Under the pieces are notes generated by a model, which worked only from the letters and a program-made list of their open reading frames with translations, was not told where the DNA came from and ran no database searches. Below are positions 48,293-59,121 of a DNA stretch of 64,000 nt, one piece after another. The translations under genes and the position numbers were made by a program. The first letter of the stretch is position 1; the number at the start of each line of letters is the position of its first letter. The DNA is from Sciurus carolinensis (lineage: Eukaryota > Chordata > Mammalia > Rodentia > Sciuridae), in NCBI RefSeq assembly GCF_902686445.1, contig NC_062217.1, positions 84,067,758 through 84,131,757 on the forward strand. The letters run 5' to 3'.

Positions 48293-50649
48293 TATCTTCT
48301 GCATATTAGATCTTATTTAATAATAATTTTGTACTTTAGATGTTGTCCATACTCTTATAACAGTAATGACTGAAAAAAAGTTCAATTTATATTTGCAATT
48401 TCTATTCTAGCCCTCTCAACAACCCTAAGTGTAGGTGGTATTATTATTCCCATTGTGCCAATGAACATTCAGCTAACAAATGGTAGAGGCAGAGTTTGAA
48501 CCCACACAGCCTGTGCACAGAGACATGTGAAAATGTTTATGAGAAAAATATGTTTCAGGTAAGTTGAATGAATTCCAAAGAGCACACAGCTAGAAAGTGC
48601 CTGTAGAAAGAATTGACTGAATGGCTTAACTTCAGATTCCCTGAGGTTTTGCAAAACTCTGCTATAAAAGAACTCTACATAGGTCCTTTGGGGTACCACT
48701 AAAAGTAAACACCCACAGAGATTCATATGAAATAAATCTGGAGGAATTTAATTATTTCTCCCTCTGTGCTTGGTTCTCTCTCTTTCTCTCCCTCCCTCCC
48801 TACCCCCATTTATTTTTGTTAGGAATTAGTCTTCAACCCTGAGTTTATTTTCCCTTTGTTTAATCTTGCTAATGTATACTAACCTGGTAAAACGTGTAAT
48901 TATTAACAACGTATCTTAATGAATGTTATGATGCAATGGGTAACTTTTGGAAAAGAAAAGGTTCTAGAAACAACCAGAATACTATATAAATCCTGGGTTA
49001 ATTACACTTTCTTTACAGGCAGCAAGAATCAGAAGTTAAAATTATTAGTTGTGGTTCATTTTTGTTTTTACTTTTTTTGTCAAAATGTGTAGAATTATAT
49101 ACCTTGAAAAGGATATCAGTTTTTTCTTAGTAAATAGAGGAATGTTTAACGCAAACTAGATTGTTCTCTAGCATTTTAAAAATATGACCAACATAAAAAT
49201 CAAAAAAAACATTCATTTTGCTTTCTTTCTCTACCACTTCTGACAAATTCTTTCACTTACAGGCCTCCTAGGTTTCCACTTCTGCATTTCAGACACTACC
49301 ATGTCCATTTGCCATTGCCTTTATGGCTACACAAATCCTCCTGATTCTAATATCCATTTTGAGTTCTAGTTCTCCTTAAAGTACCCGGTCTCTATTAGCT
49401 TAGTTCATAAGATCAATGTTGCCACTATTCCGTTAACAGTAGGAGCTGCAGTATTTTTTCAGTAGGTTTTCAGTGTTCATTTATTGCTTTGTTGTCATTG
49501 CCCCTTAAGATGAGAGCTCCATCAAGAAATGATTCATGTTTTTATATTTAATGAAGTACTGAACACCGGTCTGTGAAAGGAGTGTATTAACGAATGTTTT
49601 AGCATCAACTCTACACAGCGGTACCTTAAAATTAAAGAATCGCTTCTAGATGAGTTTTATAAACTGCAATCTCCTATATACATCGTAAGGTGTTATATTG
49701 CTGAGTGAAACAACCAACCAAAACTTTGTTGTTCCTTGACAATATCGTCAATGTTTCTTTTAAATCTTTTAGAATATAAAACTGAGGAACAGGTCACACT
49801 CTCCCTTGCTTTGCTTTTGTTTTCTGTTGTTGTCCTACCAGCACATCCCAAGTTTCTGTGTCGCTTCATGGACACAAACCACTCCTGCCATTGGAAGAGG
49901 CTGCCATTCCTACTGTTTGCTAATTAGTTCCTTCATTTTCTTTATTATTTTGTAACCTGTATTTCCTTTTAGAACAGGTTCTGTATGACCTCTATCTTAT
50001 TAAATTATTGAAGCTTGCTTTATATACTCAATTTGTTTTTAAATGTTCCATGTACTTTTAAAACATTGTTTTCCTGTAGCTGGGCACAGGGTCATTCATG
50101 TGCTCTTTATATCCTTAGTTCAGTGTCTGAATAATTTTTTTTTTCTGAAGGATTTATGAATTAACTCAGATAGTTGAGTTAAAAATCTTCAACTATAGTT
50201 ATTATTATGAATTTTTCTTTGTTTTTTTGTTCTCTCCATTCCCCATTTCCCCATCTTTCCTCTCTCCCTTCTCTCTTGGCCAAGTTTGTTAATCATGAAT
50301 GTGGTCTGAAGATTCTATCAATTCCTTAGAAAAATGTGTTAAAAACCTTTCATTATGATTATTGTTCTGAATAAAGGGAGTCATCAGTTTTGAATAGAGA
50401 GCATGTAGCGTACATCATGTGACAGCAAGCTCAGAGCAACCCCTTGTGTGAAACATATGACTATTCCACTGCTTTTCAATAAATAAAGACTATACATGAC
50501 ATCATGTCTGATCAGCTCAAGTTTGGGTAGCAAATTTGCTACTCTCTTCATTTTCAAAGCTCTGTTTTCTCATTATGAATGAGATTTCACATCTGTATTT
50601 TTAGGGTATGTCATTATGTACAATAGGAACAACATATTCTGGCAAGTGG
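48293..50649. other. No recognised gene
   Basis: AT-rich sequence with a CT-rich tract at 48775-48806. No supported gene or named repeat. Confidence 0.45.
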
Positions 50650-50890
50650 AAACATTTAGTATCACAAACATTTTTTTCTTGTTTTCTGGTCATGTAGTCA
50701 TATATGCACATAGGGTAATAGTGTCTGATTATTCAGCTGTGGGGGTAGGACCCCCCATACCCCCTCCCCTCCCTTCAGTCCCCTCTGTCGAATCCATAAT
50801 TTTTCATCTCAGAAATGCCTTTCAACCTAAAGTCTGGTCATTTGACATTAAGATAGAGCAGAATGATCATATTGTCTTTTCAGTAACAAA
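50650..50890 (-). mobile_element. Probable L1 3' UTR fragment, minus strand
   Basis: 'gcacatagggtaatagtgtc' and a C-rich 'cccctcccctcccttcag' tract match the reverse complement of the L1 3' UTR layout seen at 26.28-26.40 kb. Confidence 0.45.
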
Positions 50891-53199
50891 TTAATACGTG
50901 ATACATGGTAGTCTGTTGACATAAGAGTTACTGATCATGGTAAAACTCTGTTGCTGTATATATGGTCTGTCTTTTTCCATAATTTTGTACATCCTTATAT
51001 TTGAGGTATATTTCCCATATGTATCCTAAGACAGTATATAATTAGATTTTAAAAAACTAATCTGGAAATTTTTGTCTTGGAGTACTCAGTTCCATTATAC
51101 TTAATATAATTACCATGGTACCTTTAGTAAAATTATTATGTTAAATCTATTACCATATTTTTTGTTTATATGCTCCTTTATCTGCTTTCCTCTCCCTTCT
51201 TCATTTATTTTTATTAAGTTTCATCCTTTTGTTTTGTTCCTAATCCAGAAGTTCTTTTCTATTAACTACTATCTTAGAAATATGCCCACTTACTAAAATC
51301 TAAAATTAATAACACCTTTAACCTCCAAACAGATAATAGCACAGGGACTCATAAGAGCACACATATATTCATTCCCCTGCATAAATGTTATTTTGACCAT
51401 CATTATTTATTTCTTTTCTAAAACATCTTGAGACATGATTGCTATCACAGTTTTATAGTCAGTGATTGCTTCAGGTTTTCCACTGTTTTTCTTTTACATT
51501 CTGTTTTGCATTTTGATCAGTTAGTCTTCTTTTTTTAACTTTCAACTTTTCTCTTTGGAATCTTTTCACATCTGTTAGATAACTTTATACAGTTTTCTGT
51601 TTCCCTGAAGTTATTTTAAACCCTTATGATCCAGCACTTTTTAAAATACAGAGGCATTTATAATCTAGTAGTTTTAATATTTGAAATATTTGTCCCTCCA
51701 TTTGGTTCCTCTCTCTTCCTCCTCCTCCTCCTCCTCAATGCTTTCTTGTATAGTGTCTTATATTCTTGCATGTATGGTCATTATTGGTTTTGTTCTGTAC
51801 ATTGTTTAAAACCCCGAATAAAGGTATGCTCCTACAGATGTGCTTTACTTTTGCTTCTAGAAGACATTTAGAAAATGTCTAGAATATATTAAAATTGAAG
51901 TCGAGATTGAGTACAACTGGACTATCCAGAAAAGTGAATTGATCCAACTGGGGTCACAGTTTTTCCGGGTTGTTCTCTCTACTTCCTGGCATCAAGGTGA
52001 CCTTCTGGGAAATCCCATAGGGGTGGACAGCTGGGATCTACTTACTTCCAGTTGATCTTGACCCTGGAGGACTAGGTTTGGCCGGTCCTTCCTTTAGAGA
52101 GGCCAGGTTTCCTCTTAGGCTGAACTTGGGAGCATGCCCTGGGCTTTGACCCATCTTCTCATCACCCCATGAGACCTTCAGAACTAAAACTTAGCTTCCC
52201 TTTTAATAGCAAATATTAGGTTTAGGCTACTTCAGCATTCATCTTACTTCCTGGAATCTTTGTTTGTACTTACAGACATGGTAAGGTTGAACAAACTCAC
52301 CAGCTCCTCTGTATGCTAAAAATCTTTTTTTTTCAATTGTATATACATTTTGAGTATGACTTAAATTGATTTTTCAATAATATATTTAATAAAAATATGT
52401 ATTAATTTATTCACAAATTTGTACAGTGCAGATATGCTTAAACTTACCAATAAGAAAAATCATGTTTATGAAATACTGGGAGTGTCATTTTGTTATTTCC
52501 TAAGTTAATTTCTTGGTAAGTCATCACTTTTGGGGGAAATCTAATGCCAAGGAAGTGGTTCATTCCATTTTTTCTAGATATTAACTTGTCTTCAAGATTT
52601 CACATCTTCCATAATCAATCTATTATCACATAGCAATAATCTGATATTTTCATCTGGTGAAAATAAGACCAAGGGATTCCTTTCACTTTGTGTTCCAAAT
52701 TCCTCTCATCCCTTGCCAAGGGATCTGTGAAGCTTTCCCAGAAACCATGTCAACCCCTGTTCTTGATCAAGTTCCTTAAAGAACTGCCATTTGTGTCAGG
52801 AACTTGTTCACACTTGTGTCAGTGATGCCCTATGATTCAGGTCTATGAAAGCACAGTCACCTGCTAGACAGAGATGAGGTTAGGTTATAGCAGTTCCCCA
52901 AAAGTTGACAGAAACCCTGGAAATAACATAAGAAAACACAATTCCAAGAAAGAAAACCCCAAAACTTGTTGTCAGACATCACTCTTGCTGAATTCCAAAG
53001 AAAAGACCATTTCCCAGAGAACCCCCCCAAAGGCTACTTCCTTCTGTAGCTCAGAAGCATAGGTAATATTTCTCTTCCAACCTGAATCCTCTCCATCATC
53101 TTATTTCTCCTCAGAGTCTCATAGCTCCAGCTTCCTCTGCCTTTTTCTAGCCTAACTCTGTAAGATTAAGATAAGTTATGTAGCAGCATCATACTGACA
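50891..53199. other. No recognised gene
   Basis: AT-rich sequence with a short CCT tract at 51715-51736. Old L1 debris is possible at 50.9-51.3 kb but not demonstrable. Confidence 0.4.
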
Positions 53200-53529
53200 C
53201 AAGTTGAACATCCCTAATCTGAAAATCCAAAATCCTAAATGCTTCAAAATTCAAAAATTTTTTAACTCTAACATGACACCACACAAGGAGAATTCCACAA
53301 CCGACCTCACATGATAGACCCCAATCAAAACACACATGTGCTAGAAATAATGCATTAAATCTCCTTCTGGCTCTAAAATGTTTGTGAAACATAAATCAAT
53401 TTTGTATTAGGCTTGGATCCCATCTGCAAGGTATCTCATTATGTACATGCGAATATTCAAAACTGAAACAATCCAAATCTAAAACACGACTGGCCCAAAC
53501 ATTTTGGATAAGGGATACTAGGTCTGTAT
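53200..53529. repeat. Non-autonomous DNA transposon-like element
   Basis: The ends are inverted: 'gaacatccctaatctgaaaa' near 53207, and the reverse complement of 'ttttggataagggatac' near 53501-53518. The length is about 330 bp and no coding capacity is present. The exact family is not assigned. Confidence 0.55.
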
Positions 53530-55332
53530 TATACAAAAGAATAAAGTCATAGATAAAATAAAACTTTAGACAACTTTATCTAAAGTTTATTTGAGCAAAG
53601 ATCAATTCATGAATCAGGTAACCAAGAACTAAAAGAGGTTCCGAAAGCTCCACTCTACAGGGTGGTGGAGAGAAAATAGTAGAAAGTACAGAAATTAGCT
53701 TGACTGCTACAGCAAGGCCTTTGCCTTAGTTGGACATGGCAGGTCAAGTTGGCTGCCTGTGAATGGCTGAAGTCTGGGGCTTGGGCTTGACTGAGGTGTG
53801 GCTATTGGTCAAACCTAAGCAAGGTTTTCAGTTTATGTACTGTTAGGTTTTGGTTAGTTTTGTAGAAACTCAAAGCTTCAGGTCAACAGCCTCCTGCTTA
53901 TATAATTCAACCATTATTTGTTTCCGTTTCTCCTTTAAAGAGTAGACATGGTGCCTTAAATTTTACACAGAGAAAGTCCTCCCAACCCAAGAAAGACATC
54001 TATTTGCACTCTATGAAGCAGAAAGTATCCACTCTATTAGCAGTGCCATCATCCAGTGTGGCCATGACATTGGTTACTACATTGCTGTATGTCACAGAAA
54101 CATCCAGGTCAGTGTGAAAGCACCACCTCCCTTCATGTCAGCTCATTTTCTTTGTCCTGTCCTTGCTGTTTCCCTGGCTTTAAGTTTGCTGCAACACTTG
54201 TCACCATCTGACTTCCTTGTCGCTTAAAGATCTCTCTAAATTTCTGTTTTTCAAGCCACTCTGTCTGTGGTACTTTATTATAACAGTTCTATAAAACTAA
54301 TACACAGAATATTTTTGTGTTGCTTATTTCTGCAACTTGGAAAAAGATCAGTAAAGAAAAAATAATGAAAACAAGTGAAAAGAGCAGAAACCAATAAAAT
54401 ACATAGGAGATATAAAAAAACAAATACTAATAAATGTTTATTATATCAGCTGAAAGTTAAATTAATGGCAAGATTGATAAAGAATGAAGAAACAAAGTGA
54501 ATAATCAGGAAACTTTTGCAGTTTGGTGAGAACGGTGTGCTATGAGTTGCGGTAAATGTAAAATACCTTGTATTTAAGTTCCCCATATCTACTGTTCCAC
54601 AAGACTGGCTTTAGTGTCTTCATTATTGACTACTCCATCATTTTGATTCATATATGCTTTATAACACAGGGAAATAATTCACAAGCCTAAGACATGAAAA
54701 CTCCAAAATGTAAACATTCATGCAAAAGATTAAATAAAAATATGCCCCCCCAAAGTTATTTTTTTCCATAGTCAGATGGCAAATAATTTCCCCCAAGGTT
54801 TCTACAACGAGTGTGAGTTTATCTTACAATAAAGAAAAACATAGTTTACTTTCAAAGATGTATAGAAAGAGATTCTGCAAAATCAGAGTGCACATTAGGA
54901 ATACCTTTCCCACAGAGTTAATGTGAGCCTATTTGGTAGATAAATGACTTATTGGGATTGAAATTTTTGAACATGAAAAAATCATCACCATAAAAAACGA
55001 ATGCAAGACTTAGAAAGTCTGTGAGGCATGGAACACAGAGAATTAGTATACATACATTTTTACTTATTGGGAAATTATTTAAATTCAGAACAATGAATTA
55101 TTCAAGCTCAGGAACTTAGTATTGAAGAAAAGCTGATGCACTTGCCATTTAAGAACACTTACCATTTCCAAAGAAAAATCTTTCTATTTCTATGATTAAA
55201 AGAAAAAAATATGTTATATGTTTTAGCCAGCTCCTTAAAAATTAGCTTTTCTCTAATACCATCTGTTAGATTAAGAAGATAAATGAGAATTATTATGATT
55301 AAATTGCCTAGAATAAGCCTTGTGCCTATGTA
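53530..55332. other. No recognised gene
   Basis: Mixed sequence. A 53560-53900 segment with 'aaagtttatttgagcaaag' resembles old LTR or L1 repeats but is unassigned. Confidence 0.4.
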
Positions 55333-55433
55333 CTGTCATCCCTAGGTTTTTATAGAGGTTGGACCAGAACCATCCTCCAATACCAAAATCCTTAGGTGCT
55401 CCCTTATATAAAAAATTGTAATGCTTGCATGGG
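55333..55433 (-). repeat. MER2-like DNA transposon, left half
   Basis: It contains 'gtactgtcatccctaggttt', 'aataccaaaatccttaggtg' and 'cttatataaaa'. The other half resumes at 63429 directly after the provirus. The element is the reverse of the copy at 18508-18690. Confidence 0.7.
55428..55433 (+). repeat. Target-site duplication, left (catggg)
   Basis: The six bases directly before the 5' LTR recur at 63429-63434, directly after the 3' LTR. Six bases is the usual size for betaretrovirus-like and IAP integration. Confidence 0.85.
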
Positions 55434-56037
55434 TGTAGGGGTTCCCGGGACCCCCAGCCTTGAGCACGGTCAAGATGGCGCCTGGCGCTGAGCCAAAAGC
55501 GGCCAGCTATACAGTAAACAACCAGCGAATTCCAATGATTGGCTAGTTAACGATGTGATTAGATCATGCCCCCCCTCGTGTACCTATTCTATGCCTGCAG
55601 CTGTCCGCGCGTTTACCTCGTGTGCTCTCCCCTGATTGGTTGAAGTGTATATAAGCTTGGTGGGTGGGGGAGTAGAGAAGGAGAAGCGAAGCGGAAGCTG
55701 GGAGTAAGAAGAAGCTGAGAGAAGAAGAAGCTGAGAGTAGGAGAAGAAGCGAGGAAGAAGAGTGCGAGCGAGGACGTGAGCCGAGCGGGAGAAGCGGAGC
55801 GGCCGAAGTAGGCGTGAGCCGAGCGGGAGAAGCGGAGCGGCCGAAGCAGGTGTGAGCCGAGCGGGAGGAGCGGAGCGACCGGAGCAGGCGAGAGTTAAGC
55901 AGAGGGAAAGAGAGCGAGAGAAAGAAAAGAGAGAAAGGGATTAGAAAAGAGGGAAAGAAAGGAAGACTGTGCACAATAAACTTCCAAAGCTTCAGACGTT
56001 TGTCGTGTCTCTCTCTGCGGCCAGAGGGAACGCGATA
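55434..56037 (+). repeat. 5' LTR (604 bp)
   Basis: It starts TGTAGGGG and ends in GATA. It contains an 'aagatggcgcc' element at about 55470, CCAAT boxes in both orientations ('ccaatgattggct', 'ctgattggttg'), a TATA box (tatataag, 55648-55655) and an AATAAA polyadenylation signal (55975-55980). A purine-rich R region lies between the last two. Three 38-bp tandem units start at 55776, 55814 and 55852. The LTR drives transcription in intact family members. Confidence 0.92.
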
Positions 56038-56039
56038 AC

Positions 56040-56057
56040 TGGTGCCGAAACCCGGGA
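56040..56057 (+). other. Primer-binding site, tRNA-Phe
   Basis: tggtgccgaaacccggga matches all 18 bases of the complement of the tRNA-Phe 3' end as I know it. It lies two bases after the 5' LTR and primes minus-strand DNA synthesis. IAP elements use the same tRNA. Confidence 0.9.
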
Positions 56058-56130
56058 AGATGAAAATATTATAAAGAAGACAAGGTAAGATATCTTAAAA
56101 AATTTTAATAAGTTAAACCGGTTATAAAAA

Positions 56131-56470
56131 AGTTAAAGGGTATCAGGATGCGCCATCAGCGGTCCTGGGGATGCGCGGAATGCGGTCCAGTTAAAGGGTA
56201 TCAGGATACGCCATCAGCGGTCCTGGGGATACGCAGAATGCGGTCCAGTTAAAGGGTATCAGGATACGCCATCAGTGGTCCTGGGGATACGCGGAATGCG
56301 GTCCAGTTAAAGGGTATCAGGATACGCCATCAGCGGTCCTGGGAGCACGCGGGATGCGGCCCGATTAAAATAAAAATAAGGACACACCGAAGGTGGTCCG
56401 GTATCGGGATACGCCAGCAGCGGTCCTGACGCGTGGAACGCGGTCTAATTAAAAGTGAAAGTAGAAACAC
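56131..56470 (+). repeat. 58-bp tandem repeats in retroviral leader
   Basis: Four near-identical 58-bp units start at 56131, 56189, 56247 and 56305. They are followed by at least two degraded units to about 56470. Each holds two copies of a gcggtcc core ('cagcggtcct' and 'atgcggtcca') and a 'ggatacgcc' motif that can pair imperfectly. The array fills most of the space between the primer site and gag. Candidate roles are RNA packaging, dimerisation or translation control, all inferred. Confidence 0.9.
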
Positions 56471-56638
56471 GCTTGAAGCGGTCCAATTAGGGTATAGGTA
56501 GCACGTGAAAAGCTGCTATAAAAATTTTAATGCACACTTGATAGATAGTTTTCCTTTCAGTAATCTCGTTGCTCCTGGCAGCTTGGCCACTGTTTGTTAT
56601 TGTAACTGCCATAACTGAAGCTATTCAAATTAGTAACA

Positions 56639-58344
56639 ATGGGGTCTGAAACGTCTAAATTCAGAATGCAGCAACCCCTCAGGGAGCTATTAAAAAACCA
56701 TGGGACGCCATTAAAGGAAAAAACAGCTAAAGTATTTTTCGATAATGTGGAAAGGGTTTCCCCTTGGTTTTTGGATGAGGGCCTTTTGAATACCCTACAG
56801 TGGGAACAGCTGGGGGAGGACCTTCGTATAGCGGATAGGCAAAACCCTTTGCCAGTAGGCACTATGGCTATTTGGTCTCTTATTAAATCCTGTCTGCAAG
56901 ATAAAAACAAAAAACCTTCACTCACCGAGCCTTTAGCTGAGGGAAGACAGGTTTTGGAAGAAATAAAAGAGGAACGCTCATATCTTTCTCAAAATTCAGA
57001 AAAAGGAACTAATTCAGATGAGGAACTATCAGAAGGGGAATTATCAGGAGAGGAACTGGAAAAAAGAGTACAAAAATTAAGACTAGATGAAAAGCCCCCT
57101 CTGGTGCCCGTGTTGCCTAGTGCACCTCCCATAAATAGGGAATCCCCTCATGAAGCGTCCGGTTTCGGATTACGCTCAGAATGGAGTCATCTTGGATCTG
57201 TAACGTATCCTGTTTTTGAGGATGCTCAAAATCAAAGATTCCACCAACCCTTAGACTTCAAAATAGTGAAACAGTTAAAAGAAGCAGTTAGCACATATGG
57301 TCCTCAGTCAGCTTTTACTATAGCCTTAGTAGATACCTTGACATCATTAAACTTAGCGCCCCAGGACTGGACTAATCTTGCTAGGGCCGCTCTGTCTGGG
57401 GGACAGTACCTTATGTGGAAAACATCATGGCAAGAAATATCTACGGATACCGCCCGCCGAAATGCGGCAGCGGGGAATCCCCAAGTCGATAGGGACATGC
57501 TTATGGGTGTAGGACCTTATGAAACCCTTCAGGCACAGCTTAATTATCATCCAGCAGTCTATGCGCAAATTGCCGTGGCTGCAACCAAGGCCTGGAGAAC
57601 ATTACAAGGAGCAGGAGATTTGCAGGGCCAGTTGTCAAAGGTAACTCAAGGGAGTAGTGAGCCCTACGCGGACTTCATCGATAGGCTAATTCAGACAGCA
57701 TCACGCATCTTCGGAGATGCAGAGCAAGCCATGCCCCTAGTAAAACAATTGGCTTACGAACAAGCCAACAAATGGTGTAGGGAGGCCATAAGACCATGGA
57801 GAAACAAAGACTTGTCCACCTACTTAAAGTGTGTAGAGATGTAAATGATACTTCGGCGCAGAGCAGTGCCTTTGTAGCAGCCATAGACAGACAAACCACC
57901 TTGTTGTCTGCCGCACTTGCACAAGCCCAGGGGAGGTTCCCTTCAAGAACTAATAAAGAGTCTTTAGGATCATGTTTTGTGTGCGGACAGAAGGGACATC
58001 TAAAAGCCACTTGTCCAAACAAAAGGCCACCCTTTGCCCAAGGTGGGAACATCTATACAAAGAATAACTTGGGAACCGGACCTGGGCTATGTCCAAGATG
58101 CAGAAGAGGAAGTCATTGGAATAGTGCCTGTCAGTCTATTAGAGATAGGGAGGATAATTTTCTAGGGTTGAATCCTAAACTTCAAAAAAACAGGAGACAG
58201 GGCCCTCCCCGGGGCCCGCAACAAATATACGGGGTAATTCAACAAGTTCCCCGACGGTGGTATCCTCCCACAGAGAAGGGGAGCGCAGAGCCACCTCAGG
58301 AAGTGCCGGATTGGACATCTGTGCCACCTCCAGACTCATACTAA
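56639..58344 (+). pseudogene. gag, with one frame break
   Basis: Gag builds the virus particle core. The first frame (56639-57844) starts MGSETS, an N-myristoylation-type start. It continues through matrix (about residues 1-100), an acidic and then proline-rich linker (PPLVPVLPSAPP), and capsid with a major-homology-like segment (EPYADFIDRL). A stop at 57842 ends this frame. The nucleocapsid continues in the next frame, open from before 57796, with two zinc knuckles (C-x2-C-x4-H-x4-C type) at 57973-58014 and 58090-58131. The frame change lies about 57796-57844 and is a disabling mutation, not a programmed site. The second frame ends at 58344, past the gag-pro slippery site. Confidence 0.9.
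58185..58191 (+). promoter_or_regulatory. gag-pro -1 ribosomal frameshift site
   Basis: The heptamer A AAA AAC is in the correct phase: AAA and AAC are codons of the nucleocapsid frame. After a -1 slip, the frame opens into the dUTPase-protease without a stop. This is the same heptamer used by several betaretroviruses. Confidence 0.85.
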
Positions 58345-59121
58345 CCCCAGATATGGGGGTGCAGATGATTGATACTGATTGGCATGAAAAAATCCCACAG
58401 AACAGTGTAGGACTATTACTAGGTAGAGGTTCCTCAACACTAAAAGGACTTATAGTACACCCAGGGGTTATTGATCCTGATTTCACTGGACAAATAAAAG
58501 CCTTGGTCTCTTCACCAAAAGGAATTACGGTCATCTCTCCAGGGGATCGCATTGCACAAATGCTTATATTACCCAGTCGACATTCTTTGTGGCCCAGTAA
58601 AAATACAAATAAAAGACAAGGAGGTTTTGGATCAACAGGAACCACTTTAATAAACCTTACTATGGATATGGGACAGAGGCCCCTCCTAAAATTAAAAGTG
58701 GGAAATATGGAATTTACAGGTTTATTAGATACGGGAGCAGACAAAAGTATTATTAGCGCAATGGTCTGGCCAAAGCACTGGCCATTGATCACAGCAGCTC
58801 AGAGCTTGAGAGGCTTAGGAGTAGCAGAAAGCCCCAATCAAAGTGCTTCCTCATTATCGTGGAAAGATACAGAGGGACACACAGGAATATTTCAGCCATG
58901 TCTGTAATGTTCCTATTAGTCTATGGGGACGAGACGTCCTGCAGCAAATGGATATGAAACTCACCACTGATCAGACTTACCAAGGGACTCCTGTAAGAAA
59001 TATGTTACAAAATATGAACTATGATGATAAAAAAGGATTAGGAAGACATAGTCAAGGATCTACCCAACCACTGCCTTTACTTCCACCAAAAAATGATTCT
59101 CATGGATTGGGTTTTTCCTAG
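58191..59121 (+). pseudogene. pro: dUTPase, protease and G-patch, with a frame break
   Basis: The dUTPase (about 58300-58650) keeps all five family motifs: SAGLDI, GRGSSTLKG, HPGVIDPDFTGQI, PGDRIAQML and QGGFGSTG. It would hydrolyse dUTP and limit uracil in viral DNA. The aspartic protease follows with LLDTGADKS at about 58725. The frame ends in TAA at 58905-58907; the protease end (LWGRDVL) and a G-patch-like tail (GLGRHSQG) are in the neighbouring frame, to 59121. The frame change lies close to 58895-58907. The reading frame begins by -1 frameshift from gag, so no start codon is expected. The dUTPase is upstream of the protease, as in MMTV-like viruses. Confidence 0.88.

Noticed and set aside
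55564..55974. 136-codon minus-strand open frame in the 5' LTR, repeated at 62975-63446
   Set aside because: Low-complexity Ser/Leu/Pro translation of the purine-rich LTR region. It appears in both LTRs only because they are duplicates.
56131..56470. CRISPR-like repeat array
   Set aside because: Units are contiguous, with no unique spacers, and lie in a retroviral leader in a mammalian genome.
59088..59094. A AAA AAT as the pro-pol frameshift site
   Set aside because: After a -1 slip the next codon at 59094 is TGA, so it cannot feed pol in this copy.
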